Assembly: GCA_947589115.1 (NCBI GenBank)
Contig: CANPZP010000002.1
Span: 29,471-93,470 of the forward strand
Direction of reading: 5' to 3'
Origin: Candidatus Gastranaerophilales bacterium
GTDB lineage: Bacteria > Cyanobacteriota > Vampirovibrionia > Gastranaerophilales > Gastranaerophilaceae
DNA: 64,000 bases
Shown here: positions 1-9,363 of the stretch, piece after piece
Layout: every line of letters starts with the position of its first letter
Numbering within the stretch: position 1 is the first letter of the stretch
Translations under genes and position numbers: made by a program
Notes under the pieces: model-generated
Database searches by the model: none
The model's input: only the letters and a program-made list of their open reading frames with translations
Told to the model about the DNA's origin: nothing

Positions 1-1620
1 TTTAAAGATAAAGGTTATACCTATAAATTAACAAAGAAAAACGGAGAAGAAATCAATCTTTCATTTGCAGAACCTGATAAAATAGATAGATTTTTAAAGA
101 TTTACGATGAATTAAAGGATATAAAACAATGCGCTAATTTAAAAGATGCCGTTCTTATGATTGGTAATAAAACCGGAATATTTGAATATTATTTTAATAA
201 CCCCGTAAACAGAAGTGAAAATATTGCGGGATTAAAAAAACTGGTTGATGAGGCTGAAAGTTATTTGGAGCTTGAAAAACCTGCCACTTTTGAATTTTTT
301 GTATCATATCTTGAAAAAGCTATGTTCGAAGGTATAAAGATTTTTGCAGATAAACCTCCCGTTAAACAAAATTCCGTAAAACTTGTAACTTACCACGGTT
401 CAAAAGGAATGGAATTTGAGTATGTCTTTATGCCTTATTTAATAAAGAAACAAAATAAATTTGAAAATCCTAACATTCCTTTAAGCGTTACGGATGATAT
501 TTCAAAAGACAATAGAACAGGTAAAACAATTTCTGATGAAGAAAAGAAAAGAATAACAAAGTCTAATCTGATAAAACTTATATACGTGGCAATGACAAGA
601 GCAAAGCACTCTTTAAATCTTTCTTATACTAAAATAAGAAATGACGGAAAAGATGCTGAACCTCTTGAACTTTTGACTTTGCAAACAGTTAAAGAACTGC
701 TTAGTATTGAAGAATTTGAAAAAGATAAAGATAAACAATCAAGTTTTGAAAGTGAAGTTATAAAATCGTTAACCATATGCGACAGAGATTATAATAAAGA
801 ATTTAAAGATTATTTGAACAGTATAATTTCAGGAAAGATGTTTTCGGCATCAAGTGTTAATTGCTATTTAAGTTGTCACAGAGAATATCTTTATACTCAT
901 TTATTAGGTTTAAGCTCAAAAACAGAAAATGCGGATAAGGCACACTTTGGAACGGCAGTACACGCTGCTTATGAATTTGCAGTTAATTATGCTCTTGAGA
1001 ATAAAGTATTTCCTCCAAAAGCAGAATTTATACATAAATTTGAAAATACATTAAAAGAACTGCCGGTTTCAAGCAAAGTAGAATTAAAGAGAATGCTTAA
1101 TGACGGGGCAAATGTACTGATTAAAGAAAAAGACGGAGAATGTGCTTATGACCGTTTAAAAATAACACCTATTGAACAGTTATATAAAGCGGAATACGAG
1201 TTTACTTTTGATATAAACGGTGCAAAATTCACGGGTAAAATAGACAGAATTGATAAACTGCCGGACGGTACATATATTATTTATGATTATAAAACGGGAG
1301 ATAAAAAAGACGAAAAAGACATCTGTGAAGGCGGGACACATGAAGATTATTATAATCAAATGGCACTTTATAAACATTATCTCCGTAAAGAGCTGGCTTG
1401 CGGATATGAAGATATTACAACTATATTTTTATTCCCGAGGGACTTTAAAAATCTCTTTGAACTGAAATTATCTCAGGAAAACTGCGAGAGAGTTGTTGAT
1501 AAATTCAAAAATGCAATAGCTGATATTAAAGCAAATAAGTTTGAACCGATGCTTAATAAAAATGAGTGCAGTACGTTTTGTCCCTATAAAAATTCTTTTT
1601 GCGGTCTGAACATAATTTAA
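1..1620 (+). CDS. UvrD/AddA-like helicase C-terminal part with PD-(D/E)XK nuclease domain (5' end outside window)
   Basis: The frame is open from base 1, so this is the 3' part (539 codons plus stop) of a longer gene. Superfamily I helicase motifs are visible: THE YHGSKGMEFE motif near nt 391-420 and the VAMTRAKHSL motif VI near nt 586-615. A RecB-type nuclease domain follows: GTAVHAAYEFA near nt 949, then GKIDRID and IIYDYKTG near nt 1234-1300, which carry the catalytic Asp and the Asp-x-Lys. The end has a Cys cluster, CSTFCPYKNSFC (nt 1567-1602), which with an upstream Cys resembles the iron-sulfur staple of AddB/Cas4-type nucleases. The family unwinds and resects DNA ends in recombination repair. 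Whether the whole protein is AddA-like, AddB-like or a fused form cannot be told without the N-terminus. Confidence 0.88.
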   Translation, partial: FKDKGYTYKLTKKNGEEINLSFAEPDKIDRFLKIYDELKDIKQCANLKDAVLMIGNKTGIFEYYFNNPVNRSENIAGLKKLVDEAESYLELEKPATFEFFVSYLEKAMFEGIKIFADKPPVKQNSVKLVTYHGSKGMEFEYVFMPYLIKKQNKFENPNIPLSVTDDISKDNRTGKTISDEEKKRITKSNLIKLIYVAMTRAKHSLNLSYTKIRNDGKDAEPLELLTLQTVKELLSIEEFEKDKDKQSSFESEVIKSLTICDRDYNKEFKDYLNSIISGKMFSASSVNCYLSCHREYLYTHLLGLSSKTENADKAHFGTAVHAAYEFAVNYALENKVFPPKAEFIHKFENTLKELPVSSKVELKRMLNDGANVLIKEKDGECAYDRLKITPIEQLYKAEYEFTFDINGAKFTGKIDRIDKLPDGTYIIYDYKTGDKKDEKDICEGGTHEDYYNQMALYKHYLRKELACGYEDITTIFLFPRDFKNLFELKLSQENCERVVDKFKNAIADIKANKFEPMLNKNECSTFCPYKNSFCGLNII

Positions 1621-1698
1621 TAAAAAAGAGGGAAAAAAACAAACTTACCCTGTCTTTTTTTAAAACCTATTACATTTTTTTTGTTTTATACTAAGACT

Positions 1699-2985
1699 AT
1701 GAATAATTTTTTAATTAAGACATTGGGATGTAAGACTAATCAAATTGAGTCCGCTTTAATGGCGGAGAAGATGATTTCTGCGGGATATGAAGAAGTTAGA
1801 GATATAAAGGATGCGGATTTTTATATATTAAATTCATGTTCCGTAACCGCAATTGCGGATTCTAAGAATTTATCATATATAAGAAGGGTAAAACGTGAAA
1901 ATCCCAATATAAAAACAATTGTAACAGGATGTATGGCTCAATTGGAGAGGGAAAACCTTTTAAAAAACGATTTGATTGATTATGTTATAGGCAATAATGA
2001 AAAAAATGATATTGCTGAGATTATAAAATCGGGGCAAAAATTGAAAGTTTCAGATATATTTTCGCATAATAATTTTAGGTATGAAAAAATTCATGAGCCG
2101 TTTAGAACAAGAGCTTCGATTAAAATTCAAGACGGATGTAATAACAGATGCAGTTATTGTACTATTCCTTTTGCGAGAGGAAAAAATCGTTCCAATTCTC
2201 TTAAAAATATATTGGAGCAGATACAAATCTTTGTTGAAGAGGGATATCAGGAAATTGTTTTAACGGGGATTCATATAGGACAATGGGGTGAGGATTTTTC
2301 TTCTCCGTTATCATTGCAAAATTTGTTGGAGGAAATTGAGAAAACATCCGTAAAACGTTACAGATTGGGTTCTTTGAATCCTTTGGAACTCAATAAAAAC
2401 TTTATAGATTTTCTTTCTTCTTCAAATAAATTCTGTCCGCATTTTCATCTTTCGCTTCAAAGTTTATGTAATAAAACACTTAGAAACATGAAAAGATTTT
2501 ATTCTGAGGAGCAAATTTTTAATCTCGTTGATTACATAAATATAAAATTTGACAAAGCTTTTCTGGGAAGTGATATTATAGTGGGTTTTCCGGGTGAAAC
2601 AGAGGAAGATTTTGAGATAACAAAGCATAATATAGAGAAACTGAACCTTTCAAGAATACACGTATTCCCGTATTCGAGAAGAAAAGGTACTGAGGCTGAT
2701 TTATTGCCTTATCAAACGGAATCCGAGGTAAAAAAGATGCGTTCAACCGTTATTCAGGATATTTCAAAAAAGAAGCTGAATAATTTCCTTAATCAAAATA
2801 TCGGAACGGAAAATGAAGTTATTATTGAAAAACGAAGAGATAAAAAGACAAATTTACTTAAAGGTGTAACAAAAAATTATATAAACGTATTGATTGATGC
2901 CGATGATTCTTTTAAAGATACACTAAAAAAAGTCAGGCTGATTTCCGTATATGATGAAGCGCAGATGAAGGCGGAAATAATATAA
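1699..2985 (+). CDS. mtaB: tRNA (t6A37) methylthiotransferase MtaB
   Basis: A 428-residue radical-SAM methylthiotransferase that converts N6-threonylcarbamoyladenosine-37 of tRNA to its 2-methylthio form. The N-terminal UPF0004 domain has LGCKTNQIES, SCSVT and TGCMAQ with the three cluster cysteines. The radical-SAM motif is CNNRCSYC. A TRAM-like tail follows. SCSVTAIADSK and LTGIHIGQWGED point to MtaB rather than MiaB or RimO. An upstream TTG at 1681 stays in frame, but ATG 1699 begins the conserved sequence and is preferred. No Shine-Dalgarno precedes it. Instead a TATACT box (1687-1692) ends six bases before the ATG, which suggests a leaderless transcript. It is separated from the helicase-nuclease by about 80 bp. 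Confidence 0.93.
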   Translation: MNNFLIKTLGCKTNQIESALMAEKMISAGYEEVRDIKDADFYILNSCSVTAIADSKNLSYIRRVKRENPNIKTIVTGCMAQLERENLLKNDLIDYVIGNNEKNDIAEIIKSGQKLKVSDIFSHNNFRYEKIHEPFRTRASIKIQDGCNNRCSYCTIPFARGKNRSNSLKNILEQIQIFVEEGYQEIVLTGIHIGQWGEDFSSPLSLQNLLEEIEKTSVKRYRLGSLNPLELNKNFIDFLSSSNKFCPHFHLSLQSLCNKTLRNMKRFYSEEQIFNLVDYINIKFDKAFLGSDIIVGFPGETEEDFEITKHNIEKLNLSRIHVFPYSRRKGTEADLLPYQTESEVKKMRSTVIQDISKKKLNNFLNQNIGTENEVIIEKRRDKKTNLLKGVTKNYINVLIDADDSFKDTLKKVRLISVYDEAQMKAEII

Positions 2986-2994
2986 ATTAAACTT

Positions 2995-3288
2995 CTACAT
3001 ATGGTTTAATATTGAATCCTCACTCAATTGATTAATATAAATTGCCCCGAAATCAAATATTCTGTTTTTAATTATGTTATGTTCATTTTTTGAATCCAAA
3101 GAAGAAAAAGTGTAGTCGTGTTTTTTTACGGGGGATGTTTTAACGGGTTGTATTTCCTCCGATAAATATTGAGATACAATGTATGCATCATTATCATGAT
3201 ATTTTGCCGTTTTCGCAAAATAAACTTTAACAAAGTCATTAAAATGAGTGTTTGTAAATATTGCGGTTCGGCACCTGAAGGTGAACAT
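2995..3288 (-). CDS. hypothetical protein, doubtful, possibly a decayed gene
   Basis: I do not recognise this 97-residue frame. The C-terminal three quarters read like a real protein (for example AKTAKYHDNDAYIVSQYLSE, then a hydrophilic stretch), but the first 20 residues look non-coding and no Shine-Dalgarno is visible at the ATG. On the opposite strand, inside the same stretch, lies a 20-codon frame (3245-3307) beginning MSVCKYCG. Both could be remnants of older genes in this 520 bp gap between mtaB and dnaE. Composition and reading frame are the only evidence. Confidence 0.27.
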   Translation of the reverse strand: MFTFRCRTAIFTNTHFNDFVKVYFAKTAKYHDNDAYIVSQYLSEEIQPVKTSPVKKHDYTFSSLDSKNEHNIIKNRIFDFGAIYINQLSEDSILNHM

Positions 3289-3307
3289 CCGAAAGAAACA
3301 GACGGAT
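3245..3307 (+). pseudogene. short CxxC-containing frame, possible gene fragment
   Basis: ATG at 3245 opens a 20-codon frame with MSVCKYCGSAPEGEHP and then a TAG. The start resembles zinc-ribbon openings (Cys-x2-Cys), but the frame ends before a second Cys pair and neither neighbouring frame continues it. It overlaps the minus-strand hypothetical frame. It may be a truncated fragment or chance. Confidence 0.15.
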
Positions 3308-3507
3308 AGACAATAGAGCGGGGCATTATATTAAATGTATTAATTTTATTTGTATACATTTTTTCTGATATATAAATTTGTGAAACTGTTTATATAAAAC
3401 ATTAATATTAATTTTTTTGTTAAAAGAATATGTTTAATTAGCATGATTAAAAATTATATGATACATTATAAGTATAAGTTGAGAGCAAAAGGGATATATT
3501 TTTCATC

Positions 3508-6500
3508 ATGCGTTATGTACCTTTACATGTACATTCGGAATACAGTTTATTAGACGGTGCAATCAGAAATAAAGACCTTATAAAATTTGCGAAGGAAAAT
3601 AATTTTGAAGCTGTTGCGGTAACTGACCACGGTGTTATGTATGGTGCAATTGAATTATACAGACAAGGCAAAGAAAATCAATTTAAAGTCCTTTTGGGTT
3701 GTGAGTTTTACATATATCACGGGGATATAAAATCTCACGATTCAAATAACAGAGAGCTTTATCATCTTGTTTTAATAGCTAAAAATAATACAGGATACCA
3801 AAATTTAGTTAAACTCGTAAGTATAGCGCATATAGACGGGTTTTATTATAAGCCCAGAATAAACAGAGAAATACTCGAAGAGCATTGTGAAGGTTTAATA
3901 TGCTTATCTGCTTGTATACAAGGGGAAGTAGTTCAGGAAATATTGAACGGAAACAGAGAAGGGGCGAAGAATACAGCAAAATACTATAAAAATCTCTTTA
4001 AAGATGATTATTACATAGAGCTGCAAGACCATGGACTTGCCGAACAGAAACGTTCAAATCCGGAATTAATAAAAATAGCTCAAGAATTGGATATCCCGAT
4101 GGTTATAACCAATGACAGCCATTATCTGAGAAAAGAGGACAGCACTTGGCATGATACGTTGTTATGTATCCAAACAAACGCCTTTAAAGATGATGAAAAG
4201 AGGATGAGGTTTGACAACAGCGAATTTTATGTAAAAACTCCCGAAGAATTGAGAGATGCCTTCAGATGGATGGATGCAGATTTATTTGAGGAGGCAATAG
4301 AAAATACAGCAAGGATAGCTGACAAATGCCACGTCATAATTAAAATGGGAGAGAATATTCTGCCCTCATTTGAAGTTCCCAAAGGACATTCTATTCCCTC
4401 ATATCTTGATTTTTTAGTTCGAAAAGGATTGGATGAAAGATATGATGAAATAACCCCCGAAATCGAAAAACGATATAAATATGAGTTGGAAATTATCAAT
4501 AAAATGGGATTTGATGCATACTTTTTAATAGTATGGGATTTTATAAATTATGCGAAAAAGCACGGTATTCCGGTTGGGCCGGGAAGAGGTTCCGCCGCCG
4601 GAAGTTTAGTTGCATATTCTCTCGGGATTACAGACCTTGATCCGATTAGACATAATCTGTTGTTTGAACGTTTCTTAAACCCTGAACGTGTAAGCATGCC
4701 TGATGTCGATATAGATTTCGGAGATGGACGTGAGCGTGTTATAGATTATGTTACCGAAAAGTACGGAAGTGATAAAGTATGTCAAATAATAACTTTTGGT
4801 ACATTATCGGCAAAAGCTGCCATAAAAGCGGTAGCCAGAGTTAATAAAATTCCGTTTGAAACATCAAACAGAGTAAGCCAGTTAGTTCCTTCGGAAGTTG
4901 ATATGACAATATCAAAGGCACTTGAAGAGTCACCCGATTTTAAAAAAGAATATGAGGAGTCGGCTGTTCTGAGAGAAATAATAGATGAAGCAATGAAAAT
5001 AGAGGGATTAAAACAAAATACCGGCATGCACGCAGCCGGAGTTATAATCGCTCATCAGCCCTTGGATGAAATATGTCCTGTTCAAAGAGCAAAAGAAGGA
5101 AATATTATCACTGAATATCCGAAAGAAGATTGCGAAAAAATCGGGCTTTTAAAAATGGACTTTTTAGGGCTAAAAAACTTAACTATTATTCAAAAAACCG
5201 TTGAATTGGTTAAAGAGCTTAAAGGAATTGACATAGAAATAAATAAAATCCCGCTGGATGATTCCGAAGTATATAAAATGCTGATGAAGGGAGAAACAGA
5301 CGGAGTATTCCAGCTTGAATCAACAGGCATGAAAAAATTGGTAAGAGATTTAAAACCGAGTGTGTTTGAAGATTTGGGCGCTTTAGTTGCACTGTTCCGT
5401 CCGGGGCCTTTAGAATCAGGTATGATAACTGACTTCGTTAAAAGAAAACACGGAGAACAGGAAATAAAATATGCTCATCCTCTGTTGGAAAATATATTAA
5501 AAGATACATACGGAACGATTGTATATCAGGAACAGATAATGCAGATATTCCAGGTGCTTGCGGATTATACACTCGGTGAAGCTGATATGGTGCGCCGTAT
5601 GATGGGAAAGAAGAAATTTGAAGAAATGGCGAAACAGAAAACCCGTTTTGTCGAAGCTTCAATAAAAAAAGGTATGACCGAAGAAGGAGCAAAAGAACTG
5701 TTTGACCAAATTGAAAGCTTTGCAAAATACTGCTTTAACAGGTCACATTCCGCCGCATATGCATATGTTGCTTATCAAACGGCATACTTAAAAGTTCATT
5801 ATCCCGTTGAATATATTTGTGCAATGTTATCAAATTCTAAAGATAATTTGGATAAAATTCAGTTATATATTGCGGAAGCACAAAGATTAGGAATAAAAGT
5901 ATTTCCGCCTGATATTAATAAATCAAAATCCGAATTTTATACAGACGGAGTAAATATCAGATTCGGACTAAATTCAATAAAAGGCATAGGGGATGCGGTA
6001 CAGCAGGAAATAGCCGACGAAAAACAAAGGGGCGGTGAATTTTCTTCAATTGCGGATTTTGCAAGAAGAATAAATCCCAGAATAATAAACAGAAAAGCAC
6101 TTGAAAATCTGGCAAAAGCCGGAGCCTTTTTATCGCTTGTTTCTTCAAGAAAACAAATGTTTATAAATATTGAAAATATTTTAAATGTTGCGGGTAAAGA
6201 AATGGAAGCCAGAGAAATGGGGCAAGTTAGTCTGTTCTCTGCCATGAATCCGCAAAATATGGGAAATAGCTACCATATGCAATCATTTGAACTCTTTGGG
6301 ACACCTGAAGAATTTTCAGACAGAGAACTTCAGGAGTTTGAAAAAGATTTAATGGGATTTTATTTAACTTGCCATCCGTTGGAATCAATAAGAAAAAACC
6401 TGCCCTTCCTTTCCACCCATAAAATTGAGGAATTAAAGGACATAAAGAATGATACGTTTGTTACAATCTGCGGGTTGTTAACCTCTGTAAGAAAAATACC

Positions 6501-6951
6501 CACTAAAAAAGATCCCAATAAATTTTTAAAAGCAGGCATGATAGAAGATTTAACAGCGGAAATTCCCTTTGTGGCTTTTCAAAAAACACTTGAACAATAT
6601 AATTCTTTAATAGAAACAGAAAAAAAGGTAATTGTTTCGGGTAAGTATCAAAATAAAGACAGCGGGCAGCCTCAAATTATAATAGAAAGTATAAAACCCG
6701 TTGAAAACAGTAATATAGTAACTATTTCCATAGAAAAAGAAATAGCGTACGAAAAATTAATGGCATTAAAAGATATGCTTGCAAATTATAAAGGTAATGA
6801 CCCTTTAGTTTTTAAATCTACGGAAAACGGAGAAGAAACAAAAATATTGGCAAGTCAAAATTACTGGGTTAACGCATCAAATGTATTAACAAATAATGTT
6901 GAAAAGTACTTTTCACAGGATGTAGATATAACCGTTAACTCGCTTTCGTAA
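3508..6951 (+). CDS. dnaE: DNA polymerase III subunit alpha
   Basis: A 1147-residue replicative polymerase of normal DnaE length. The N-terminal PHP domain has LHVHSEYSLLDGA, TDHGVMYGA and NDSHYL. The Pol III palm has GPGRGSAAGSLVAYSLGI and the catalytic PDVDIDF. The NTGMHAAGVI, GVFQLES and FNRSHSAAYA motifs of the fingers follow. A helix-hairpin-helix and an OB-fold lie in the C-terminal third (about residues 990-1070). It polymerises DNA as the catalytic subunit of the holoenzyme in the cytoplasm. A purine-rich AAAAGGG lies 14 bases before the ATG, a poor distance for a Shine-Dalgarno, and a TATATT lies seven bases before it. The last 17 bases overlap the convergent regulator gene downstream. 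Confidence 0.98.
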   Translation: MRYVPLHVHSEYSLLDGAIRNKDLIKFAKENNFEAVAVTDHGVMYGAIELYRQGKENQFKVLLGCEFYIYHGDIKSHDSNNRELYHLVLIAKNNTGYQNLVKLVSIAHIDGFYYKPRINREILEEHCEGLICLSACIQGEVVQEILNGNREGAKNTAKYYKNLFKDDYYIELQDHGLAEQKRSNPELIKIAQELDIPMVITNDSHYLRKEDSTWHDTLLCIQTNAFKDDEKRMRFDNSEFYVKTPEELRDAFRWMDADLFEEAIENTARIADKCHVIIKMGENILPSFEVPKGHSIPSYLDFLVRKGLDERYDEITPEIEKRYKYELEIINKMGFDAYFLIVWDFINYAKKHGIPVGPGRGSAAGSLVAYSLGITDLDPIRHNLLFERFLNPERVSMPDVDIDFGDGRERVIDYVTEKYGSDKVCQIITFGTLSAKAAIKAVARVNKIPFETSNRVSQLVPSEVDMTISKALEESPDFKKEYEESAVLREIIDEAMKIEGLKQNTGMHAAGVIIAHQPLDEICPVQRAKEGNIITEYPKEDCEKIGLLKMDFLGLKNLTIIQKTVELVKELKGIDIEINKIPLDDSEVYKMLMKGETDGVFQLESTGMKKLVRDLKPSVFEDLGALVALFRPGPLESGMITDFVKRKHGEQEIKYAHPLLENILKDTYGTIVYQEQIMQIFQVLADYTLGEADMVRRMMGKKKFEEMAKQKTRFVEASIKKGMTEEGAKELFDQIESFAKYCFNRSHSAAYAYVAYQTAYLKVHYPVEYICAMLSNSKDNLDKIQLYIAEAQRLGIKVFPPDINKSKSEFYTDGVNIRFGLNSIKGIGDAVQQEIADEKQRGGEFSSIADFARRINPRIINRKALENLAKAGAFLSLVSSRKQMFINIENILNVAGKEMEAREMGQVSLFSAMNPQNMGNSYHMQSFELFGTPEEFSDRELQEFEKDLMGFYLTCHPLESIRKNLPFLSTHKIEELKDIKNDTFVTICGLLTSVRKIPTKKDPNKFLKAGMIEDLTAEIPFVAFQKTLEQYNSLIETEKKVIVSGKYQNKDSGQPQIIIESIKPVENSNIVTISIEKEIAYEKLMALKDMLANYKGNDPLVFKSTENGEETKILASQNYWVNASNVLTNNVEKYFSQDVDITVNSLS

Positions 6952-8059
6952 ATTCTGAAGGGATTTTAAAATCTATATTTTTACATAAAATAGAATATTT
7001 TTGATAAACGGCTTCGGGATTTTGTCTGGCTTCATTGATTTTATCCGAAAGAGAGATAAAAATTTTCCCTAAATCAGGGTCAAATTGGGTGCCAATACAC
7101 TTTTCAATTTCAGCCATTGCAATTTCATGAGAAAGAGCAGTTCTGTATGGTCTTGTAGAAGTCATTGCATCATAAGTATCAGCTAATGCAATAATTCTGC
7201 CTGCCAATGGAATTTGAGTACCTTTTAATTTATCGGGATATCCTGTTCCGTCCCATTTTTCGTGGTGAGCTTTTACCCATTCTGATATAACTTGAAGTTT
7301 CTTTATATTGAAAACAATTTTTCCGCCCTTTGCCGGGTGAGATTTCATAATTAAAAATTCTTCATCCGTTAATTTCCCGTTTTTGCATAAAATATTTTGC
7401 GGAATGACAATTTTGCCGATATCATGTAAAAGTCCTGCAATTTCAATATCTTCAAGAAAACTGTTATCTAAATTTAATTCTCTTGCCAGAATCATTGAAT
7501 AAATAGTAACTCTTAAGGAATGGCCGTTTGTATACGAATCTCTTGTATCAAGTGCATTTGATATGGCTCTGATTGTTTTATAAAATAATTCTCTCAATTC
7601 TCCGTAGAAAATTTTATTATGTGAAGCCAAAATATATTTATTAACTCCGCTTTCAACCGCTATTTTTAATTCCTCTGGTTCAAACGGTTTTAAAATATAC
7701 TGAAATAAATCACAATCATTTATGGCGGAAACGATAATATCCGTATCAACATGACCGGTTAAAAGTATTTTAACAATTTCGGGATTAATTTTTCTTACTT
7801 CTTTTAAGAAATCAGTACCTTCCATCTCAGGCATTTTTTGGTCAGATACGATTAAAGAAATTTTATTGCCTTGAGTTTTAACAAGTTCAAGTGCTTCAAA
7901 CCCGTTATGAGCGGTTATAATGTTATAACTGCCCCTTAAAGTTCTTTTTAATAATTGTAAGTTATTTTCTTCATCATCAACTAAAAGAACGGTTGGCTTT
8001 TCGTTGTCTATAAGTTTTAATATTGATTCTAAACTGTTTTGTAAGTCTGCTGAACTCAT
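6935..8059 (-). CDS. response regulator with HD-GYP phosphodiesterase output domain
   Basis: 374 residues. Residues about 23-140 are a receiver domain: acidic D28/D29, phosphoacceptor D73 in SDQKMP, a Thr in LLTGH, and Lys in LKPF. Residues about 160-355 are an HD-GYP domain with LLHDIGKIVIP, HPAKGG, HHEKWDGTGYP and ALADTYDAM, so the metal ligands are present and cyclic-di-GMP hydrolysis is likely. No histidine kinase is adjacent, so the partner is unknown. The gene is convergent with dnaE and overlaps its end by 17 bp. It starts at ATG 8059 behind AAGGCAGG. Its upstream region also contains TATAAT and is shared with the divergent oxidoreductase operon. Confidence 0.93.
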   Translation of the reverse strand: MSSADLQNSLESILKLIDNEKPTVLLVDDEENNLQLLKRTLRGSYNIITAHNGFEALELVKTQGNKISLIVSDQKMPEMEGTDFLKEVRKINPEIVKILLTGHVDTDIIVSAINDCDLFQYILKPFEPEELKIAVESGVNKYILASHNKIFYGELRELFYKTIRAISNALDTRDSYTNGHSLRVTIYSMILARELNLDNSFLEDIEIAGLLHDIGKIVIPQNILCKNGKLTDEEFLIMKSHPAKGGKIVFNIKKLQVISEWVKAHHEKWDGTGYPDKLKGTQIPLAGRIIALADTYDAMTSTRPYRTALSHEIAMAEIEKCIGTQFDPDLGKIFISLSDKINEARQNPEAVYQKYSILCKNIDFKIPSEFTKAS

Positions 8060-8152
8060 TGCCTGCCTTATTAATTCAGTAAAATATATTTAATACTTAT
8101 ATTATACCATTTTTTTACAAATGTTAACAAGGTTGTATAAAAAAATAAAATA

Positions 8153-8185
8153 AATTGGTACTCAATAAAATATTTATAGTACAAT
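8153..8185. promoter_or_regulatory. candidate promoter and operator of the oxidoreductase operon
   Basis: TTGGTA (8155-8160) and TACAAT (8180-8185) are separated by 19 bases, an acceptable but loose sigma-70 arrangement for the operon starting at 8222. The same stretch forms an imperfect inverted repeat, ATTGGTACT and AGTACAAT, about 14 bases apart, so a dimeric regulator could bind across the promoter. Inferred from sequence only. Confidence 0.4.
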
Positions 8186-8221
8186 AAAGTGGTACAGTTT
8201 ATTAGCAAAAGAGGTAGAACA

Positions 8222-9325
8222 ATGGTAAAAAAACTGATAGAAAAAGATACAAAAATGTTCTTAACCGGAAATGAAGTATTAGCATATGCCGCAAATGCAG
8301 CAGAAGCAGACTTTATGTATGGTTATCCCATTACTCCGCAGAATGAGATAATGCATACATGGTGTAAATTACTTCCTAAAACGGAAGCCGGTTTTTTGCA
8401 AACCGAAGATGAAATATCTGCAGGTTTCTCAACAATAGGCGGAATATTAGCAGGAAAAAGAGCATTTACGGCAACTGCAGGCCCCGGAAATGTAATAATG
8501 CAGGATGCGCAATCAATGGCAGAAATGATGAGAATCCCGTTTGTTTGTGCGGTAATGCAAAGAGGTGGCCCGTCAACTGCAACCGTAATATATGCACAGC
8601 AAGAAACCAGATTAACATGTTTCGGCGGAAACGGAGAAGGTTTTAGAATAGTATATTCTACAGCCGGACATCAGGATTTATACGATTATATGATTAAAGC
8701 ATTCAATACTGCTTGGACATATAAATTCCCGACATACGTTTTAGCTGACGGATATCAAGGTAAAATGAGAGAACCTGTTATGCTTTATGATCCTAAATCA
8801 AGAGGTATTAATATGGTTCCCGTATCTCCTTATTTGTTAGCTGAAGGACAAATCGGAGTTGACAGAAAATCAGTACATCTTAGAAATACATATAATATGG
8901 AAGAAGAACTTATGGAAGTTCTTGACCAATATCAAAAAGATTACGATAAAATGGCTGAAGAAGTTGCCGAATATGTAGAATACAAAGCGGAAGATGCAGA
9001 AATACTTGTTATAGCTCACGGTATAGTTGCACGTTCAGCAGTAACCGCAATCGACGAATTAAGAGCAAAAGGTATTAAAGCAGGATTATTCAGACCTGTT
9101 ACAATCAGACCGCTTGCGGTAAAACCGTTAAGAGATGCAGTATCAAGAGCAAAACAAATCCTCTTTACCGAATCAGCTAACGGTCAATTAGCACAAATGG
9201 TATTAGAAAAACTTTATGGTTTAACAACTCCTTATTCTACATTGTTTAAAATGGGTGTTGGTGTAACAGGTGATGATATAGTTGAAAAAGTTGAACAAAT
9301 GGTAAAAACACCTGCAACTGTATAG
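8222..9325 (+). CDS. 2-oxoacid:ferredoxin oxidoreductase, alpha subunit
   Basis: A 367-residue alpha subunit of a four-gene oxidoreductase that oxidatively decarboxylates a 2-oxoacid to an acyl-CoA and reduces ferredoxin. It shows YGYPITPQNE, QTEDEISAG and TATAGPGNVIMQD of the pyrimidine-binding domain, then a transketolase C-terminal-like domain (ILVIAHGIVARSA, FRPVTIRPL). The gene order alpha, beta, gamma, ferredoxin fits KorABCD or VorABCD types, and I cannot decide between 2-oxoglutarate and branched-chain 2-oxoacids by eye. The frame is open from a GTG at 8189, but ATG 8222 has the AAAGAGGT Shine-Dalgarno and is preferred. Confidence 0.92.
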   Translation: MVKKLIEKDTKMFLTGNEVLAYAANAAEADFMYGYPITPQNEIMHTWCKLLPKTEAGFLQTEDEISAGFSTIGGILAGKRAFTATAGPGNVIMQDAQSMAEMMRIPFVCAVMQRGGPSTATVIYAQQETRLTCFGGNGEGFRIVYSTAGHQDLYDYMIKAFNTAWTYKFPTYVLADGYQGKMREPVMLYDPKSRGINMVPVSPYLLAEGQIGVDRKSVHLRNTYNMEEELMEVLDQYQKDYDKMAEEVAEYVEYKAEDAEILVIAHGIVARSAVTAIDELRAKGIKAGLFRPVTIRPLAVKPLRDAVSRAKQILFTESANGQLAQMVLEKLYGLTTPYSTLFKMGVGVTGDDIVEKVEQMVKTPATV

Positions 9326-9363
9326 TAACGAATATTTGAAAAATAAATTAAGGAGATAAAAAA

